From: Paraburkholderia mimosarum LMG 23256 = NBRC 106338
Lineage (GTDB): Bacteria > Pseudomonadota > Gammaproteobacteria > Burkholderiales > Burkholderiaceae
NCBI RefSeq assembly: GCF_000739815.1
Contig: NZ_BBJJ01000055.1
Span: forward strand, 1 to 48,018
Reading direction: 5' to 3'
Length of the DNA: 48,018 nt
Shown: piece by piece, positions 8,269 to 16,422 of the stretch
Numbering within the stretch: the stretch's first letter is position 1
How the letters are laid out: every line of letters begins with the position of its first letter
Translations under genes and position numbers: made by a program
Notes under the pieces: model-generated
What the model saw: the letters and a program-made list of their open reading frames with translations, nothing else
Databases searched by the model: none
What the model was told of the DNA's origin: nothing

Positions 8269-8364
8269 GTTTGCGCACGCGCGATGAATCCACGAACGGC
8301 AGTGCGTTCCCGATCATCGCGCGCTGCAGCGGGCTGTACGGCACCTGGCGAAAAGTCGCGGCGC

Positions 8365-9006
8365 TTACGAGTTCGCTTCGAGGTACGCCTTGCGGTCGGC
8401 GTTGACACGCTGTGCCGTCGGCCGCTCGGCGATCAGCTTGATATACGACTTCCAGTCGATGCCCGCATCGGCGAGGAAATCGCTGCCATAGACCGCCAGC
8501 GTCGCGCGGCCCACGAGCGGCAAGCTCACGAACGCCGCCGCATCGGCCACGCCGAACTGCTCGCCTGCCACGTATGGCGCGAACTTCGCGAGCCGCCTGA
8601 AGCCCGCCACATAGCGGCGCAGGCGCTTTTCCATCGTCGCCTTGACCTCGTCGGTCGTCTTGCCGCCGAAAAACGCCTCGCCGTACAGCTCACGCGCGTT
8701 CAACTCCAGATGCGTCTCGATAAAGACGATGAGTTCGCGCTCCTTCGCCGCCTGCCACGGATCCGCCGCGAAAATGGGCTTCTCTGGAAAGCGCGCAGCC
8801 AGATATTCGACGATGACTTCCGACTCGCACAGAAAGCCCTGTTCCGTTTCGATATAAGGCACCTTGCCGCCCGGCGACCGAGCGAGCAGCGCCTCTTCGA
8901 GCGGCAGTTTCGTCGGGACTTCCTCAAACGCAATGCCGTGCTCGAGCAGCAAGAGTTTGACCTTGTTGTAGTAATTCGAGAGCGCGAAACCATGCAGCTT
9001 GATCAT
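8365..9006 (-). CDS. Glutathione S-transferase family protein
   Basis: A 213-residue GST with an N-terminal thioredoxin-like domain (about 1-78, including GGKVPYIETEQGFLCESEVI with the cis-Pro and the glutathione-binding Glu-Ser) and an all-alpha C-terminal domain. The start at 9006 is chosen because AAGGAGG precedes it by about 8 bases on the minus strand; an upstream in-frame start would add 19 residues. The gene is transcribed away from the enoyl-CoA hydratase cluster, and an ACGACCGT operator-like core lies in the shared 108-bp gap. The substrate is unknown. The 96 bases to the convergent aminotransferase gene hold no clear terminator. Confidence 0.87.
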   Translation of the reverse strand: MIKLHGFALSNYYNKVKLLLLEHGIAFEEVPTKLPLEEALLARSPGGKVPYIETEQGFLCESEVIVEYLAARFPEKPIFAADPWQAAKERELIVFIETHLELNARELYGEAFFGGKTTDEVKATMEKRLRRYVAGFRRLAKFAPYVAGEQFGVADAAAFVSLPLVGRATLAVYGSDFLADAGIDWKSYIKLIAERPTAQRVNADRKAYLEANS

Positions 9007-9070
9007 CCTCGTTGCCTCCTTGACAAGGGCAGTTCCCTCGCGGAACCGCCGAATCGTTTTCATGATAAAT

Positions 9071-9082
9071 GTACGACCGTGC
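9071..9082. promoter_or_regulatory. Operator-like site shared with 18168-18179
   Basis: GTACGACCGTGC, a partial palindrome (ACG-AC-CGT) in the gap between the divergent GST and acyl-CoA genes. Ten of twelve bases match GAACGACCGTTC upstream of the other acyl-CoA cluster. The form resembles operators of TetR-family regulators. A TATTCT at 9083-9088 could be the adjacent -10 for the plus-strand genes. Confidence 0.45.
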
Positions 9083-9114
9083 TATTCTAGGCCAATCATG
9101 GAGCCAGGCTTCCA

Positions 9115-9342
9115 ATGACTTTCCCTCATTACAACATTGAGACAGCAGATGTCGTCGGGACCGGCGCGCAGCGTGCGGGCGCGCCCCGCCCGATCCTGCG
9201 CCACATCCACGCCGCGCCAGGCGAAGGCGCTATCGCCTCGTCGCCCTGGTATGTGCGCCGCGTGCATCCCGGCCTTTCGCTGACGCTACCTGAAGCATCG
9301 GATACCGCAGACATCAACGCATCGAACGAGGAACCGCAATGA
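9115..9342 (+). CDS. Small protein of unknown function, coupled to the enoyl-CoA hydratase gene
   Basis: A 75-residue open frame that I do not recognise. Its stop overlaps the start of the next gene in an ATGA arrangement (9339-9342), which is typical of translationally coupled genes and is the main reason to keep it. No good ribosome site precedes the ATG at 9115, and the composition (Ala, Pro, Thr rich) is not distinctive. It lies between the operator-like site at 9071-9082 and the enoyl-CoA hydratase gene, so it could be a real small protein or a translated leader. There is no signal peptide or membrane segment. Confidence 0.4.
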   Translation: MTFPHYNIETADVVGTGAQRAGAPRPILRHIHAAPGEGAIASSPWYVRRVHPGLSLTLPEASDTADINASNEEPQ

Positions 9343-10127
9343 GCGCCGAACTCCGCAGCACCCGCCCGCAAAACCATGAATCGACGCTCGTCCTGACGCT
9401 GTCGAACCCCGGCGCGCGCAACGCGCTGCATCCCGACATGTACGCGGCCGCCGTCGAGGCGTTCGACGCCGCCGAGCGCGATCCCTCACTGCGCGCGATC
9501 GTCCTCACGGGCGCGGACAACTTCTTCTGCGCGGGGGGCAACCTGAACCGCCTGCTCGAAAACCGCGCGAAGGACCCTTCGGTGCAGGCCGCCAGCATCG
9601 ACATGCTGGCCGCATGGGTCACGGCCATGCGCCAGTCGAGCAAGCCGATCATCGCGGCCGTGGAAGGCGCGGCCGCCGGCGCGGGCTTCTCGCTCGCGCT
9701 CGCTGCCGACCTGCTGGTCGCCGCCGACGACGCCAAATTCGTCATGGCCTATTCGCGCGTGGGCCTCACGCCCGATGGCGGCGGCTCCTGGTTTCTCTCG
9801 CGCTCCCTGCCGCGCGCGCTCGCGTTCGAACTGATGGTCGAAGGCAAGCCGGTCGCAGCGCCGCGCCTCGCGGAGCTGGGCGTGGTGAACCGGCTCGCGA
9901 AGCCGCAAACGGCGCTCGACACGGCGCTTGCCTGGGCCGACGAACTCGCGAAGATTTCGCCGAACTCGGTGGCGCGCATCAAGGGCCTGACTAACGTAGC
10001 CGACTCGCAGCCGCTCGAAGCGCAGCTCGCCGCGGAGCGCGACAGCTTCGTCGCCTCGCTCCATCACCGCGACGGGCTCGAAGGCATCACGGCGTTCCTC
10101 GAGAAACGCGCGCCCGTCTACCGGTAA
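9339..10127 (+). CDS. Enoyl-CoA hydratase/isomerase family protein
   Basis: A 262-residue crotonase-fold protein. It shows the acyl-CoA/oxyanion-hole motifs AIVLTGADNFFCAGGNLNRL (about 53-72) and AAVEGAAAGAGFSLALAADL (about 108-127). The position equivalent to catalytic Glu164 of rat crotonase falls in GLTPDGGGSW, so a Glu is replaced by Asp or is absent; isomerase or hydrolase activity is as likely as hydration. The start overlaps the stop of the preceding small ORF. Together with the kinase and acyl-CoA dehydrogenase genes downstream it points to degradation of a modified fatty acid. The 43-base gap to the phosphatase gene fits an operon. Confidence 0.85.
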   Translation: MSAELRSTRPQNHESTLVLTLSNPGARNALHPDMYAAAVEAFDAAERDPSLRAIVLTGADNFFCAGGNLNRLLENRAKDPSVQAASIDMLAAWVTAMRQSSKPIIAAVEGAAAGAGFSLALAADLLVAADDAKFVMAYSRVGLTPDGGGSWFLSRSLPRALAFELMVEGKPVAAPRLAELGVVNRLAKPQTALDTALAWADELAKISPNSVARIKGLTNVADSQPLEAQLAAERDSFVASLHHRDGLEGITAFLEKRAPVYR

Positions 10128-10170
10128 GTCGGCTCCGAATCCTGCTTCACATCGTTCAATCGGCACACCC

Positions 10171-10890
10171 ATGAGCGAATACCAGTTGCCCACGCGCCGC
10201 CGCATTTACCTGATGCGGCACGGCGACGTCACGTACTTCGACGAGACGGGCCGCGCGATCGACCCGGACACCGTGCCGCTCAACGAGAAGGGCCGCGCCC
10301 AGGCAACGGCTGCGGGCGAGGCGTTCGCCTTGCAGGGCGTGCGCTTCGACCGCGTGATCGTGAGTGGCCTGCGCCGCACGGTAGAAACCGCGCAGCGCGT
10401 GCTCGCGGCGACCGGCCAGGCGGTCGGGCTCGAGGTAGAGCCTGCGTGGGAGGAGATTCGCGGCGGGCGTCTTGCCGCGATTGCGCCGGACGAAGTCGAA
10501 AACGCCTTCCTGCGCGCATTCGATGGCATCGTGGCGGAAGACACGCGCTTTCTCGGCGGCGAGACCATCGGCGAGCTGCTCGATCGCGTGCTGCCCGCGG
10601 TGGACGCGCTACGCGAGGATCCCGCCTGGGACACCGCGCTGCTCGTTCTGCACGGCGGCGTGAACCGCGCGATTCTCTCGCACGCGATCATGGCGGGCGG
10701 GCGTGCATTCTTCGGCCATCTCGCGCAGGCCACGGGTTGCATCAATGCGCTGGACGTCGGCAGCGCGCCACAGGACTGGGTCGTGCGCGCGATCAACCAC
10801 GCGCTGCCCTCGCCGCTGCACTGCGACGTACGCAACACGACGATGGAAATGCTTTACGCGCAATACCTGCGTTACAGACCGCCGGGTTGA
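10171..10890 (+). CDS. Histidine phosphatase family protein
   Basis: A 239-residue member of the histidine phosphatase (phosphoglycerate mutase-like) superfamily. The catalytic RHG motif lies at 16-18 with phospho-accepting His17, and the second catalytic His is His161 (LVLHGGVNRAI). Residues in between (SGLRRTVETAQ) carry the conserved Arg that contacts phosphate. There is no signal peptide, so it is cytoplasmic. It sits between an enoyl-CoA hydratase gene and an APH-like kinase gene, an arrangement suggesting it acts on a phosphorylated intermediate or product of the same pathway, but no substrate can be read from sequence. The next gene begins 42 bases downstream with a strong ribosome site. 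Confidence 0.87.
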   Translation: MSEYQLPTRRRIYLMRHGDVTYFDETGRAIDPDTVPLNEKGRAQATAAGEAFALQGVRFDRVIVSGLRRTVETAQRVLAATGQAVGLEVEPAWEEIRGGRLAAIAPDEVENAFLRAFDGIVAEDTRFLGGETIGELLDRVLPAVDALREDPAWDTALLVLHGGVNRAILSHAIMAGGRAFFGHLAQATGCINALDVGSAPQDWVVRAINHALPSPLHCDVRNTTMEMLYAQYLRYRPPG

Positions 10891-10932
10891 CGGGCGGCGG
10901 CCCACGGGAGAATCAGGAAAAGGGAGACGACT

Positions 10933-12060
10933 ATGGCGCAAACCACCCCGGATGGAGACACGCAAGCGAACACGCCGGCGCGCACCGACTACTCGGCGTT
11001 CGTTGGCACGCGCCCGGTCGCCGACCGCCAGCGCTTCGACACCGAGGCGCTGGCCGCATGGCTCACCACCCACGTTGACGGCTTTACAGGCCCGCTCGCG
11101 GTCGAGCAGTTCGCCGGCGGCCAGTCGAATCCGACGTTCAAGCTCGTCACGCCCGGCCGCACCTACGTCATGCGCGCGAAGCCGGGGCCGAAGGCGAAGC
11201 TCCTGCCCTCGGCGCACGCGATCGAGCGCGAATACCGCGTGATGGATGCACTCGCCGCGACCGATGTACCGGTGGCAAAAATGCTCGCGCTTTGCGACGA
11301 CGAAGCGGTGATTGGCCGCGCGTTCTACGTGATGGAGTTCGTGGAAGGCCGAGTGCTTTGGGATCAGTCGCTGCCCGGCATGACGCGCGAAGAGCGCGGC
11401 GCGATCTACGATGAAATGAACCGCGTGATCGCGGCGCTCCATAACGTGAAGCCGGAAACGGCAGGTCTCGCCGATTACGGCAAGCCCGGCAATTACTTCG
11501 CACGCCAGATCGATCGCTGGAGCCGACAGTATCAGGCCTCGGAAACCGAGCGTATCGACGCGATGCATCACCTCATCGAATGGCTGCCGCAGCACATGCC
11601 CGACGAGTCCGGCAACGGCGGCTCGCGCGTGTCGGTCGTGCACGGCGACTATCGGCTCGACAACCTGATCTTCCACCCGAGCGAACCGCGCGTACTGGCC
11701 GTGCTCGACTGGGAGCTCTCCACGCTCGGCGACCCGCTCGCAGACTTCTCGTATCACTGCATGGCGTGGCACGTCGATCCCGCGCAGTTCCGCGGCATCG
11801 CCGGGCTCGACTGGCAGGCGCTCGGCATTCCCGACGAGGCGCACTATGTCGCGCGCTATTGCGAACGCACCGGTCTGCAGATTCGCGGCGACTGGAACTT
11901 CTACCTGGCGTACAACATGTTCCGGATCGCGGCGATCTTGCAGGGCATCATGAAACGCGTGGTGGACGGCACCGCCGCGAGTGCGCAGGCCATCGACGCG
12001 GGCCGTCGCGCGAAGCCCATGGCCGAACTCGCCTGGCGCTACGCGCAGAAAGTCCGCTAA
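10933..12060 (+). CDS. APH-like phosphotransferase, ACAD10/ACAD11-kinase type
   Basis: A 375-residue kinase of the aminoglycoside phosphotransferase/choline kinase fold. It carries the catalytic loop HGDYRLDN (His237, Asp239, Asn244) and the metal-binding Asp259 in VLDWELSTLGDP. The N-lobe begins near residue 50 (QFAGGQSNPTF, the nucleotide-binding loop). In mammals and bacteria this kinase type is fused to or encoded beside ACAD10/11-like dehydrogenases and phosphorylates 4-hydroxyacyl-CoA (for example in levulinate catabolism by Pseudomonas putida Lva proteins). Here an ACAD10/11-like gene follows 58 bases downstream, supporting that role. The start has AGGAAAAGGGAG upstream. Antibiotic resistance is not suggested. 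Confidence 0.85.
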   Translation: MAQTTPDGDTQANTPARTDYSAFVGTRPVADRQRFDTEALAAWLTTHVDGFTGPLAVEQFAGGQSNPTFKLVTPGRTYVMRAKPGPKAKLLPSAHAIEREYRVMDALAATDVPVAKMLALCDDEAVIGRAFYVMEFVEGRVLWDQSLPGMTREERGAIYDEMNRVIAALHNVKPETAGLADYGKPGNYFARQIDRWSRQYQASETERIDAMHHLIEWLPQHMPDESGNGGSRVSVVHGDYRLDNLIFHPSEPRVLAVLDWELSTLGDPLADFSYHCMAWHVDPAQFRGIAGLDWQALGIPDEAHYVARYCERTGLQIRGDWNFYLAYNMFRIAAILQGIMKRVVDGTAASAQAIDAGRRAKPMAELAWRYAQKVR

Positions 12061-12118
12061 GACTCATCCGGGCACGGCTCACACTTCATTGTCATTGCAT
12101 CGCATTGCGAGGTTACCG

Positions 12119-13378
12119 ATGAATTTCGATTACTCCCCGAAGGTGCAGGCGCTGCGCGAGAAGCTGCTCGCGTTTTTCGACGAACACATCTATCCGAACG
12201 AGGCCGTCTTCCACGAGGAAGTCGAGCGCAATCGCGCGAACGGCGATCCGTGGGTGCCCACGGAAATCGTCGAGCAGTTGAAGGAGAAGGCACGTGCAGC
12301 GGGCCTCTGGAACCTGTTTCTGCCGGCCTCGGAGCGCGGCGCGGGGCTCACGAACCTCGAATATGCGCCGCTGTGCGAGATCATGGGCCGCGTGCACTGG
12401 GCACCCGAAGTGTTCAACTGCAACGCGCCCGACACCGGCAACATGGAGACGATCGAGCGCTACGGCACCGAGGCGCACAAGCAGCAATGGCTCGTGCCGC
12501 TGCTGGCCGGTCAGATTCGCTCTGCATTCCTGATGACGGAGCCCGATGTGGCATCGTCGGATGCCACCAACATCCAGACACGCATCGAACGCGACGGCGA
12601 CGAGTACGTGATCAACGGCACGAAATGGTGGTCGTCGGGTGCGGGCGACCCGCGCTGCGCGATCTACATCCTGATGGGCAAGACCAATCCCACCGCGCCG
12701 CGCCATGCGCAGCAATCGATGATCCTCGTGCCCTCCGATGCGGCCGGCATCACCGTGCGTCGCCCGCTCACCGTGTTCGGCTATGACGACGCACCGCACG
12801 GCCACATGGAAATCACGCTCGAAGACGTGCGCGTGCCCGCCTCGAACATCCTGCTGGGCGAAGGGCGCGGCTTCGAGATCGCACAAGGGCGCCTCGGGCC
12901 CGGCCGCATCCATCACTGCATGCGCCTCATCGGCCTCGCTGAACGCGCACTCGAATTCATGGCGAAGCGCGCCCTCTCACGCGTCGCGTTCGGCAAGCCC
13001 GTTGCGCAGCAGACGGTCACGCAGGAGCGCATTGCCGAGGCGCGCTGCATGATCGAGCAGGCGCGCCTGCTCACGCTCAAGGCCGCGTACATGATGGACA
13101 CCGTCGGCAACAAGGGCGCGCGCGGCGAGATCGCCATGATCAAGGTGGTGGCGCCGAACATGGCCTGCCAGGTGATCGACTGGGCGATGCAGGTCCACGG
13201 CGCGGCGGGCGTGAGCGGCGACTTCCCGCTTGCCTACTCATACGCATCGGCGCGCACGCTGCGCTTCGCCGACGGCCCCGACGAGGTGCACCGCAACGCC
13301 ATCGCCCGGCTCGAACTCGCGCGCTACATGGACGCGGGCGCGGCCTCGCGCGTGGAAATGCCGGTCACGCGATCGTAG
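12119..13378 (+). CDS. Acyl-CoA dehydrogenase, ACAD10/11 type
   Basis: A 419-residue FAD-dependent acyl-CoA dehydrogenase starting at MNFDYSPKVQALREKL. The flavin/acyl region (RSAFLMTEPDVASSDATNI) and the C-terminal helical domain are complete. The motif ADGPDEVH (Asp385 onward) replaces the GTSE-like motif of ordinary family members and, as I recall, is characteristic of ACAD10/ACAD11. In those enzymes the dehydrogenase domain handles 4-phosphohydroxyacyl-CoA made by the partner kinase. The kinase gene lies immediately upstream, so the two probably form one pathway; the exact substrate chain is unknown. The ATG at 12119 is chosen over an upstream open stretch that overlaps the kinase gene. 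Confidence 0.88.
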   Translation: MNFDYSPKVQALREKLLAFFDEHIYPNEAVFHEEVERNRANGDPWVPTEIVEQLKEKARAAGLWNLFLPASERGAGLTNLEYAPLCEIMGRVHWAPEVFNCNAPDTGNMETIERYGTEAHKQQWLVPLLAGQIRSAFLMTEPDVASSDATNIQTRIERDGDEYVINGTKWWSSGAGDPRCAIYILMGKTNPTAPRHAQQSMILVPSDAAGITVRRPLTVFGYDDAPHGHMEITLEDVRVPASNILLGEGRGFEIAQGRLGPGRIHHCMRLIGLAERALEFMAKRALSRVAFGKPVAQQTVTQERIAEARCMIEQARLLTLKAAYMMDTVGNKGARGEIAMIKVVAPNMACQVIDWAMQVHGAAGVSGDFPLAYSYASARTLRFADGPDEVHRNAIARLELARYMDAGAASRVEMPVTRS

Positions 13379-13390
13379 GTTCCCGTAAGT

Positions 13391-13432
13391 CCACAAGCGC
13401 AGCAGGGGCGCTCGGGCGCCCTCTGCGTGTGG
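13391..13432 (+). terminator. Long GC-rich hairpin after the ACAD10/11-type gene
   Basis: CCACA, CGCAG and GGGGCGC at 13391-13411 pair with GCGCCC, CTGCG and TGTGG up to 13432, giving a ~17-bp interrupted stem 13 bases after the stop codon. There is no T tract. It probably ends or attenuates the acyl-CoA operon before the GST gene. Confidence 0.5.
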
Positions 13433-13512
13433 CGTCAATCTATGCTAATTTGCGCCGGATCCGGCGTCGCAGGAGCTTCGCGCCGCCTCTTCTATGGTGC
13501 CAAGGAGCCACG

Positions 13513-14223
13513 ATGATCGATGTCTACAGCTGGGCTACGCCAAACGGACACAAAATCCACATCATGCTCGAGGAAACCGGCCTCGAATACCGGGTGCATC
13601 CGGTCGATATCGGTGCGGGCGACCAGTTCAAGCCTGAATTCCTCGCCATCAGTCCGAACAACAAGATTCCCGCCATAACCGACTCCGAAGGGCCGCGCCG
13701 TGCTGACGGCAAGCCTTTTTCGCTGTTCGAGTCGGGCGCGATCCTCATCTATCTCGCCGCGAAAACCGGCCGCTTCCTGCCCGAGGACCTCGCGGCGCGC
13801 TATGACGTGCTGCAATGGGTGATGTTCCAGATGGGCGGGCTCGGCCCCATGCTGGGTCAGGCGCACCATTTCCGCATCTACGCACCCGAGAAGATCGACT
13901 ACGCCATCAACCGCTACACGAACGAGGCGAAACGCCTCTACAACGTGATGGAAACGCAACTCGAAAAGACCCGGTATCTGGCCGGCGACGAGTACACCAT
14001 CGCGGACATCGCCGCTTTTCCGTGGACGCGCTCATGGCAAAACCAGGGCATCGACCTCGAAGCGCTGCCCAACGTGAAGCGCTGGCACGAAGCGATCGCC
14101 GCGCGGCCCGCGGTCCAGCGCGGTGTCGAAGTGCTCGCCAATGCGCGCAAACCCCTGATGGATGACAAGGCGAGGGAAATGCTGTTCGGTGCGACGCAGT
14201 ACGAGAAGCACACGACGGCCTGA
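13513..14223 (+). CDS. yfcG: YfcG/YghU-like glutathione S-transferase (disulfide reductase type)
   Basis: A 236-residue nu-class GST closely resembling E. coli YfcG: the N-terminus MIDVYSWATPNGHKIHIMLEE, ISPNNKIPAI and LFESGAILIYLA all match that family. YfcG uses glutathione for disulfide-bond reduction through a Thr/Asn site (TPN) rather than Ser or Tyr; the TPNGHK motif is present at residues 9-14. It is cytoplasmic. The start at 13513 has CAAGGAGCC just upstream. It follows the acyl-CoA operon but is separated by a hairpin, so it likely has its own promoter, and a clear terminator follows. Any link to fatty-acid degradation is only positional. Confidence 0.85.
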   Translation: MIDVYSWATPNGHKIHIMLEETGLEYRVHPVDIGAGDQFKPEFLAISPNNKIPAITDSEGPRRADGKPFSLFESGAILIYLAAKTGRFLPEDLAARYDVLQWVMFQMGGLGPMLGQAHHFRIYAPEKIDYAINRYTNEAKRLYNVMETQLEKTRYLAGDEYTIADIAAFPWTRSWQNQGIDLEALPNVKRWHEAIAARPAVQRGVEVLANARKPLMDDKAREMLFGATQYEKHTTA

Positions 14224-14263
14224 GCACGCTGGTAGCGCGAGGCCTGGCGAGGCAAGTGTGAAG

Positions 14264-14294
14264 GGGCGCCCCCCAAGAGCGGAGCGCCCTTTTT
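14264..14294 (+). terminator. Intrinsic terminator after the YfcG-like gene
   Basis: GGGCGC (14264-14269) pairs with GCGCCC (14284-14289), followed by five T residues at 14290-14294. It lies between this gene and the convergent MaoC gene. Confidence 0.8.
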
Positions 14295-14309
14295 GTTGAC
14301 CTTGCAACC

Positions 14310-14762
14310 TTAGAAGTAGTGCCGCGTGATGAACTCGGCCACGCACGCCGGTCGCTCGCTGCGCTCTCGCTCGATGCTCACGTCCCACACGACCTGCACG
14401 CCGTCGCCCTCCACGTCGCTCACTTCCTTCACCGCGATACGCGCGCGCACCTTCGCACCCACGGGCACCGGCTGCGTGAAGCGCACGCGGTTCAGGCCGT
14501 AGTTCACGCCCATGCGCTGGCGCATATGCAGCGTCGCGCCGAGCAGCGCGGGAACCAGCGAGAGCGTGAGAAACCCATGCGCGATCGGCCCGCCGAACGG
14601 CGACTCGCGGCGCGCACGTTCGGCGTCGACGTGGATCCACTGGTGGTCGCCCGTGGCGTCGGCAAAGCCGTGCACGTCCGCCTCGCTCACCTCGCGCCAG
14701 CCGCTCACGAGCGGCGCTGCGCCGATCAGCGCGCGCAAAGCGGCCGCATCGGCGATCTGCAT
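14310..14762 (-). CDS. MaoC-like hydratase (second of two)
   Basis: A 150-residue hot-dog-fold protein of the MaoC/(R)-specific enoyl-CoA hydratase type. The hydratase signature is visible: FADATGDHQWIHVD (about 44-57; catalytic Asp and His in D-x4-H) and GGPIAHGFLTLSL. The start at 14762 gives the family length and lies 14 bases after the stop of the preceding MaoC gene, so the two are co-translated. It would hydrate trans-2-enoyl-CoA produced by the acyl-CoA dehydrogenase pair encoded upstream. A long open frame extends further upstream but overlaps the neighbouring gene. Chain specificity is not visible. Confidence 0.87.
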   Translation of the reverse strand: MQIADAAALRALIGAAPLVSGWREVSEADVHGFADATGDHQWIHVDAERARRESPFGGPIAHGFLTLSLVPALLGATLHMRQRMGVNYGLNRVRFTQPVPVGAKVRARIAVKEVSDVEGDGVQVVWDVSIERERSERPACVAEFITRHYF

Positions 14763-14776
14763 GATGTCGCTTTCGC

Positions 14777-15247
14777 TCACGATGCGCCCGCCGGCGAGCT
14801 TTTCGCATTGCGAAGGCCGAACAGCGCCTTCGAGCGGACCGTCACGATCAGTTCGCCGTGCTGGTTGTGCCCTTCCCACTGCGTCTCGACGATACCGCGA
14901 TCGGGCTTGCTCGCCGATACGCGCTTGCTCAGGATCGCGTGTGTCATCGTGAGCGTGTCGCCCACACGCGTGGGCTTGAGCCAGCGAATCTCGTCGACGC
15001 CCGGCGAGCCCATCGACGTCGAATCCTTCAGGAAGTTGCGCACAAACATGCCCATCATGACCGAGCACGTGTGCCAGCCGCTCGCGACGAGGCCGCCGAA
15101 CATGGACGCCTCGCCGGCCGCCTCGCTCACGTGGAACGGCTGCGGATCGAACTGCTCCGCGAAATGCACGACTTCGTCGCGCTCGAAGGTGTGCGAGCCG
15201 ATGACATAGCGCTTGCCCACTTCCAGATCTTCGTAACTCAGGCCCAT
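14777..15247 (-). CDS. MaoC-like hydratase (first of two)
   Basis: A 156-residue MaoC-type hot-dog protein. The start at 15247 (MGLSYEDLEVGKRY) has GGAGAG upstream; a start 12 codons earlier (15283) is possible and would lie 3 bases from the upstream stop. The region HFAEQFDPQPFHVSE carries the D-x4-H hydratase motif in its usual place (DPQPFH). ASGWHTCSVMM is the second conserved segment. It probably works with the next MaoC protein as a homologous pair, either as separate enzymes or as a heteromer, in the step after acyl-CoA dehydrogenation. Its neighbours are the dehydrogenase small subunit (upstream) and the second MaoC (downstream). Confidence 0.85.
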   Translation of the reverse strand: MGLSYEDLEVGKRYVIGSHTFERDEVVHFAEQFDPQPFHVSEAAGEASMFGGLVASGWHTCSVMMGMFVRNFLKDSTSMGSPGVDEIRWLKPTRVGDTLTMTHAILSKRVSASKPDRGIVETQWEGHNQHGELIVTVRSKALFGLRNAKSSPAGAS

Positions 15248-15286
15248 CCCGTACTCTCCGCTTATATCGCTTGGTGAGGCCACGCG

Positions 15287-16411
15287 TTATGCTGCCTGCG
15301 CGAAACCGGGCAGCGAGGCGAAGCGCTCGAGGTGATGATCGACGTCGCCGAGCGTCGTTTCGATGATCGCGAGGCGCTTGAACAGGTGCGCGGCCGCGAC
15401 TTCGTTGGTGACGCCCATGCCGCCGTGCAGTTGCACGGCCTGCTGGCCGATGAAACGCGCCGCCTGCCCCACGCGTACCTTCGCCGCCGAAATCGCACGG
15501 CGCCGTTCATCTGCCGACTCGCTACTGTAACGCGCGGCGGCGAGGTAAGTCAGCGAGCGGGCCTGCTCCGCGTGGATCAACATCTCTGCCATGCGGTGCT
15601 GCAACGCCTGGAACCGCGCAATCGGCACACCGAACTGCTGCCGCGTCTTCGTGTATTCGACCGTTGCATGGTTGAGTGCGTCCATAGCGCCCACCGCTTC
15701 CGCGCACAGCAGGAAGGTGGCGTAGTCGGCAATCTTCTCCCACGTCGCCGCGCCGGTATGCGCGTCGCCGAGCCGGCGAGCGCGCGCTTCCTTGAACGTG
15801 AGCGTAGCCGCGCGCTGGCCGTCGATCGTGCGGTACTCGTTCACCTCGACGCCCTGCGCATCGCGCGCCACGACGAAGAGCGCCACCTGGCCCGCAAGGC
15901 GCGCCGGCACGATCCAGTAGCCGGCCTGGGCGCCGTGCTGCACGACCGACTTCGCGCCGCTGAGCGCGAAGCCCGCGCTGGTTTCCGACGCCTCTGTTTC
16001 CAGTGCGAACAGATCGTAGCGCGATTGCGGCTCGTGGAATGCCGCGGCGAGCTTGACCTCGCCCGAGGCGACGCCTTCGAGCAGCGCCGCATTTTCCGCG
16101 ACGGACGCGCCCGCGAGCTTGAGCGCCTCGACGCCCACCGCGGTCGCCCAGTACGGCTCCACTACGAGCGCACGGCCCAGCTCTTGCATGACGACGAGCA
16201 TGTCGAACGGCGCACCGTCAAAGCCGCCCTGCTCCGCCGGCACCGGGAGGGCGGTGAGGCCCAGCTCGACGAACGCACTCCAGTGTGAGTCCGATACGCC
16301 CGCGGGCGTCTTCACGATCGCCTGCCGCGCTTCGAAACCGTAATTTTTGTCGAGATAGCGACGCAGCGCGTCCGCGAGCTGCTGTTGCTCTTCCGTGAAA
16401 TTGAAGTTCAT
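15287..16411 (-). CDS. Acyl-CoA dehydrogenase, PimD-like small subunit
   Basis: A 374-residue acyl-CoA dehydrogenase family protein resembling the small subunit of pimeloyl-CoA dehydrogenase (PimD) and related heteromeric enzymes: ALPVPAEQGGFDGAPFDMLVVMQELGRALVVEP is characteristic in position and wording. The C-terminus (LHGGMGVTNEVAAAHLFKRL) lacks the GGSNEIQ-type catalytic-base motif found in the partner, consistent with a subunit that supports FAD binding in a heteromer. The gene starts 11 bases after the stop of the large-subunit gene, so the two are translated together. Dicarboxylic acyl-CoA or other bulky acyl-CoA substrates are possible; specificity is not readable. Confidence 0.85.
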   Translation of the reverse strand: MNFNFTEEQQQLADALRRYLDKNYGFEARQAIVKTPAGVSDSHWSAFVELGLTALPVPAEQGGFDGAPFDMLVVMQELGRALVVEPYWATAVGVEALKLAGASVAENAALLEGVASGEVKLAAAFHEPQSRYDLFALETEASETSAGFALSGAKSVVQHGAQAGYWIVPARLAGQVALFVVARDAQGVEVNEYRTIDGQRAATLTFKEARARRLGDAHTGAATWEKIADYATFLLCAEAVGAMDALNHATVEYTKTRQQFGVPIARFQALQHRMAEMLIHAEQARSLTYLAAARYSSESADERRRAISAAKVRVGQAARFIGQQAVQLHGGMGVTNEVAAAHLFKRLAIIETTLGDVDHHLERFASLPGFAQAA

Positions 16412-16422
16412 TGCGCCGCTCC

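Noticed and set aside
10933..12060. Aminoglycoside resistance kinase
   Set aside because: The fold is shared, but the context (adjacent ACAD10/11-type dehydrogenase) and sequence style point to the acyl-CoA-linked kinase group.
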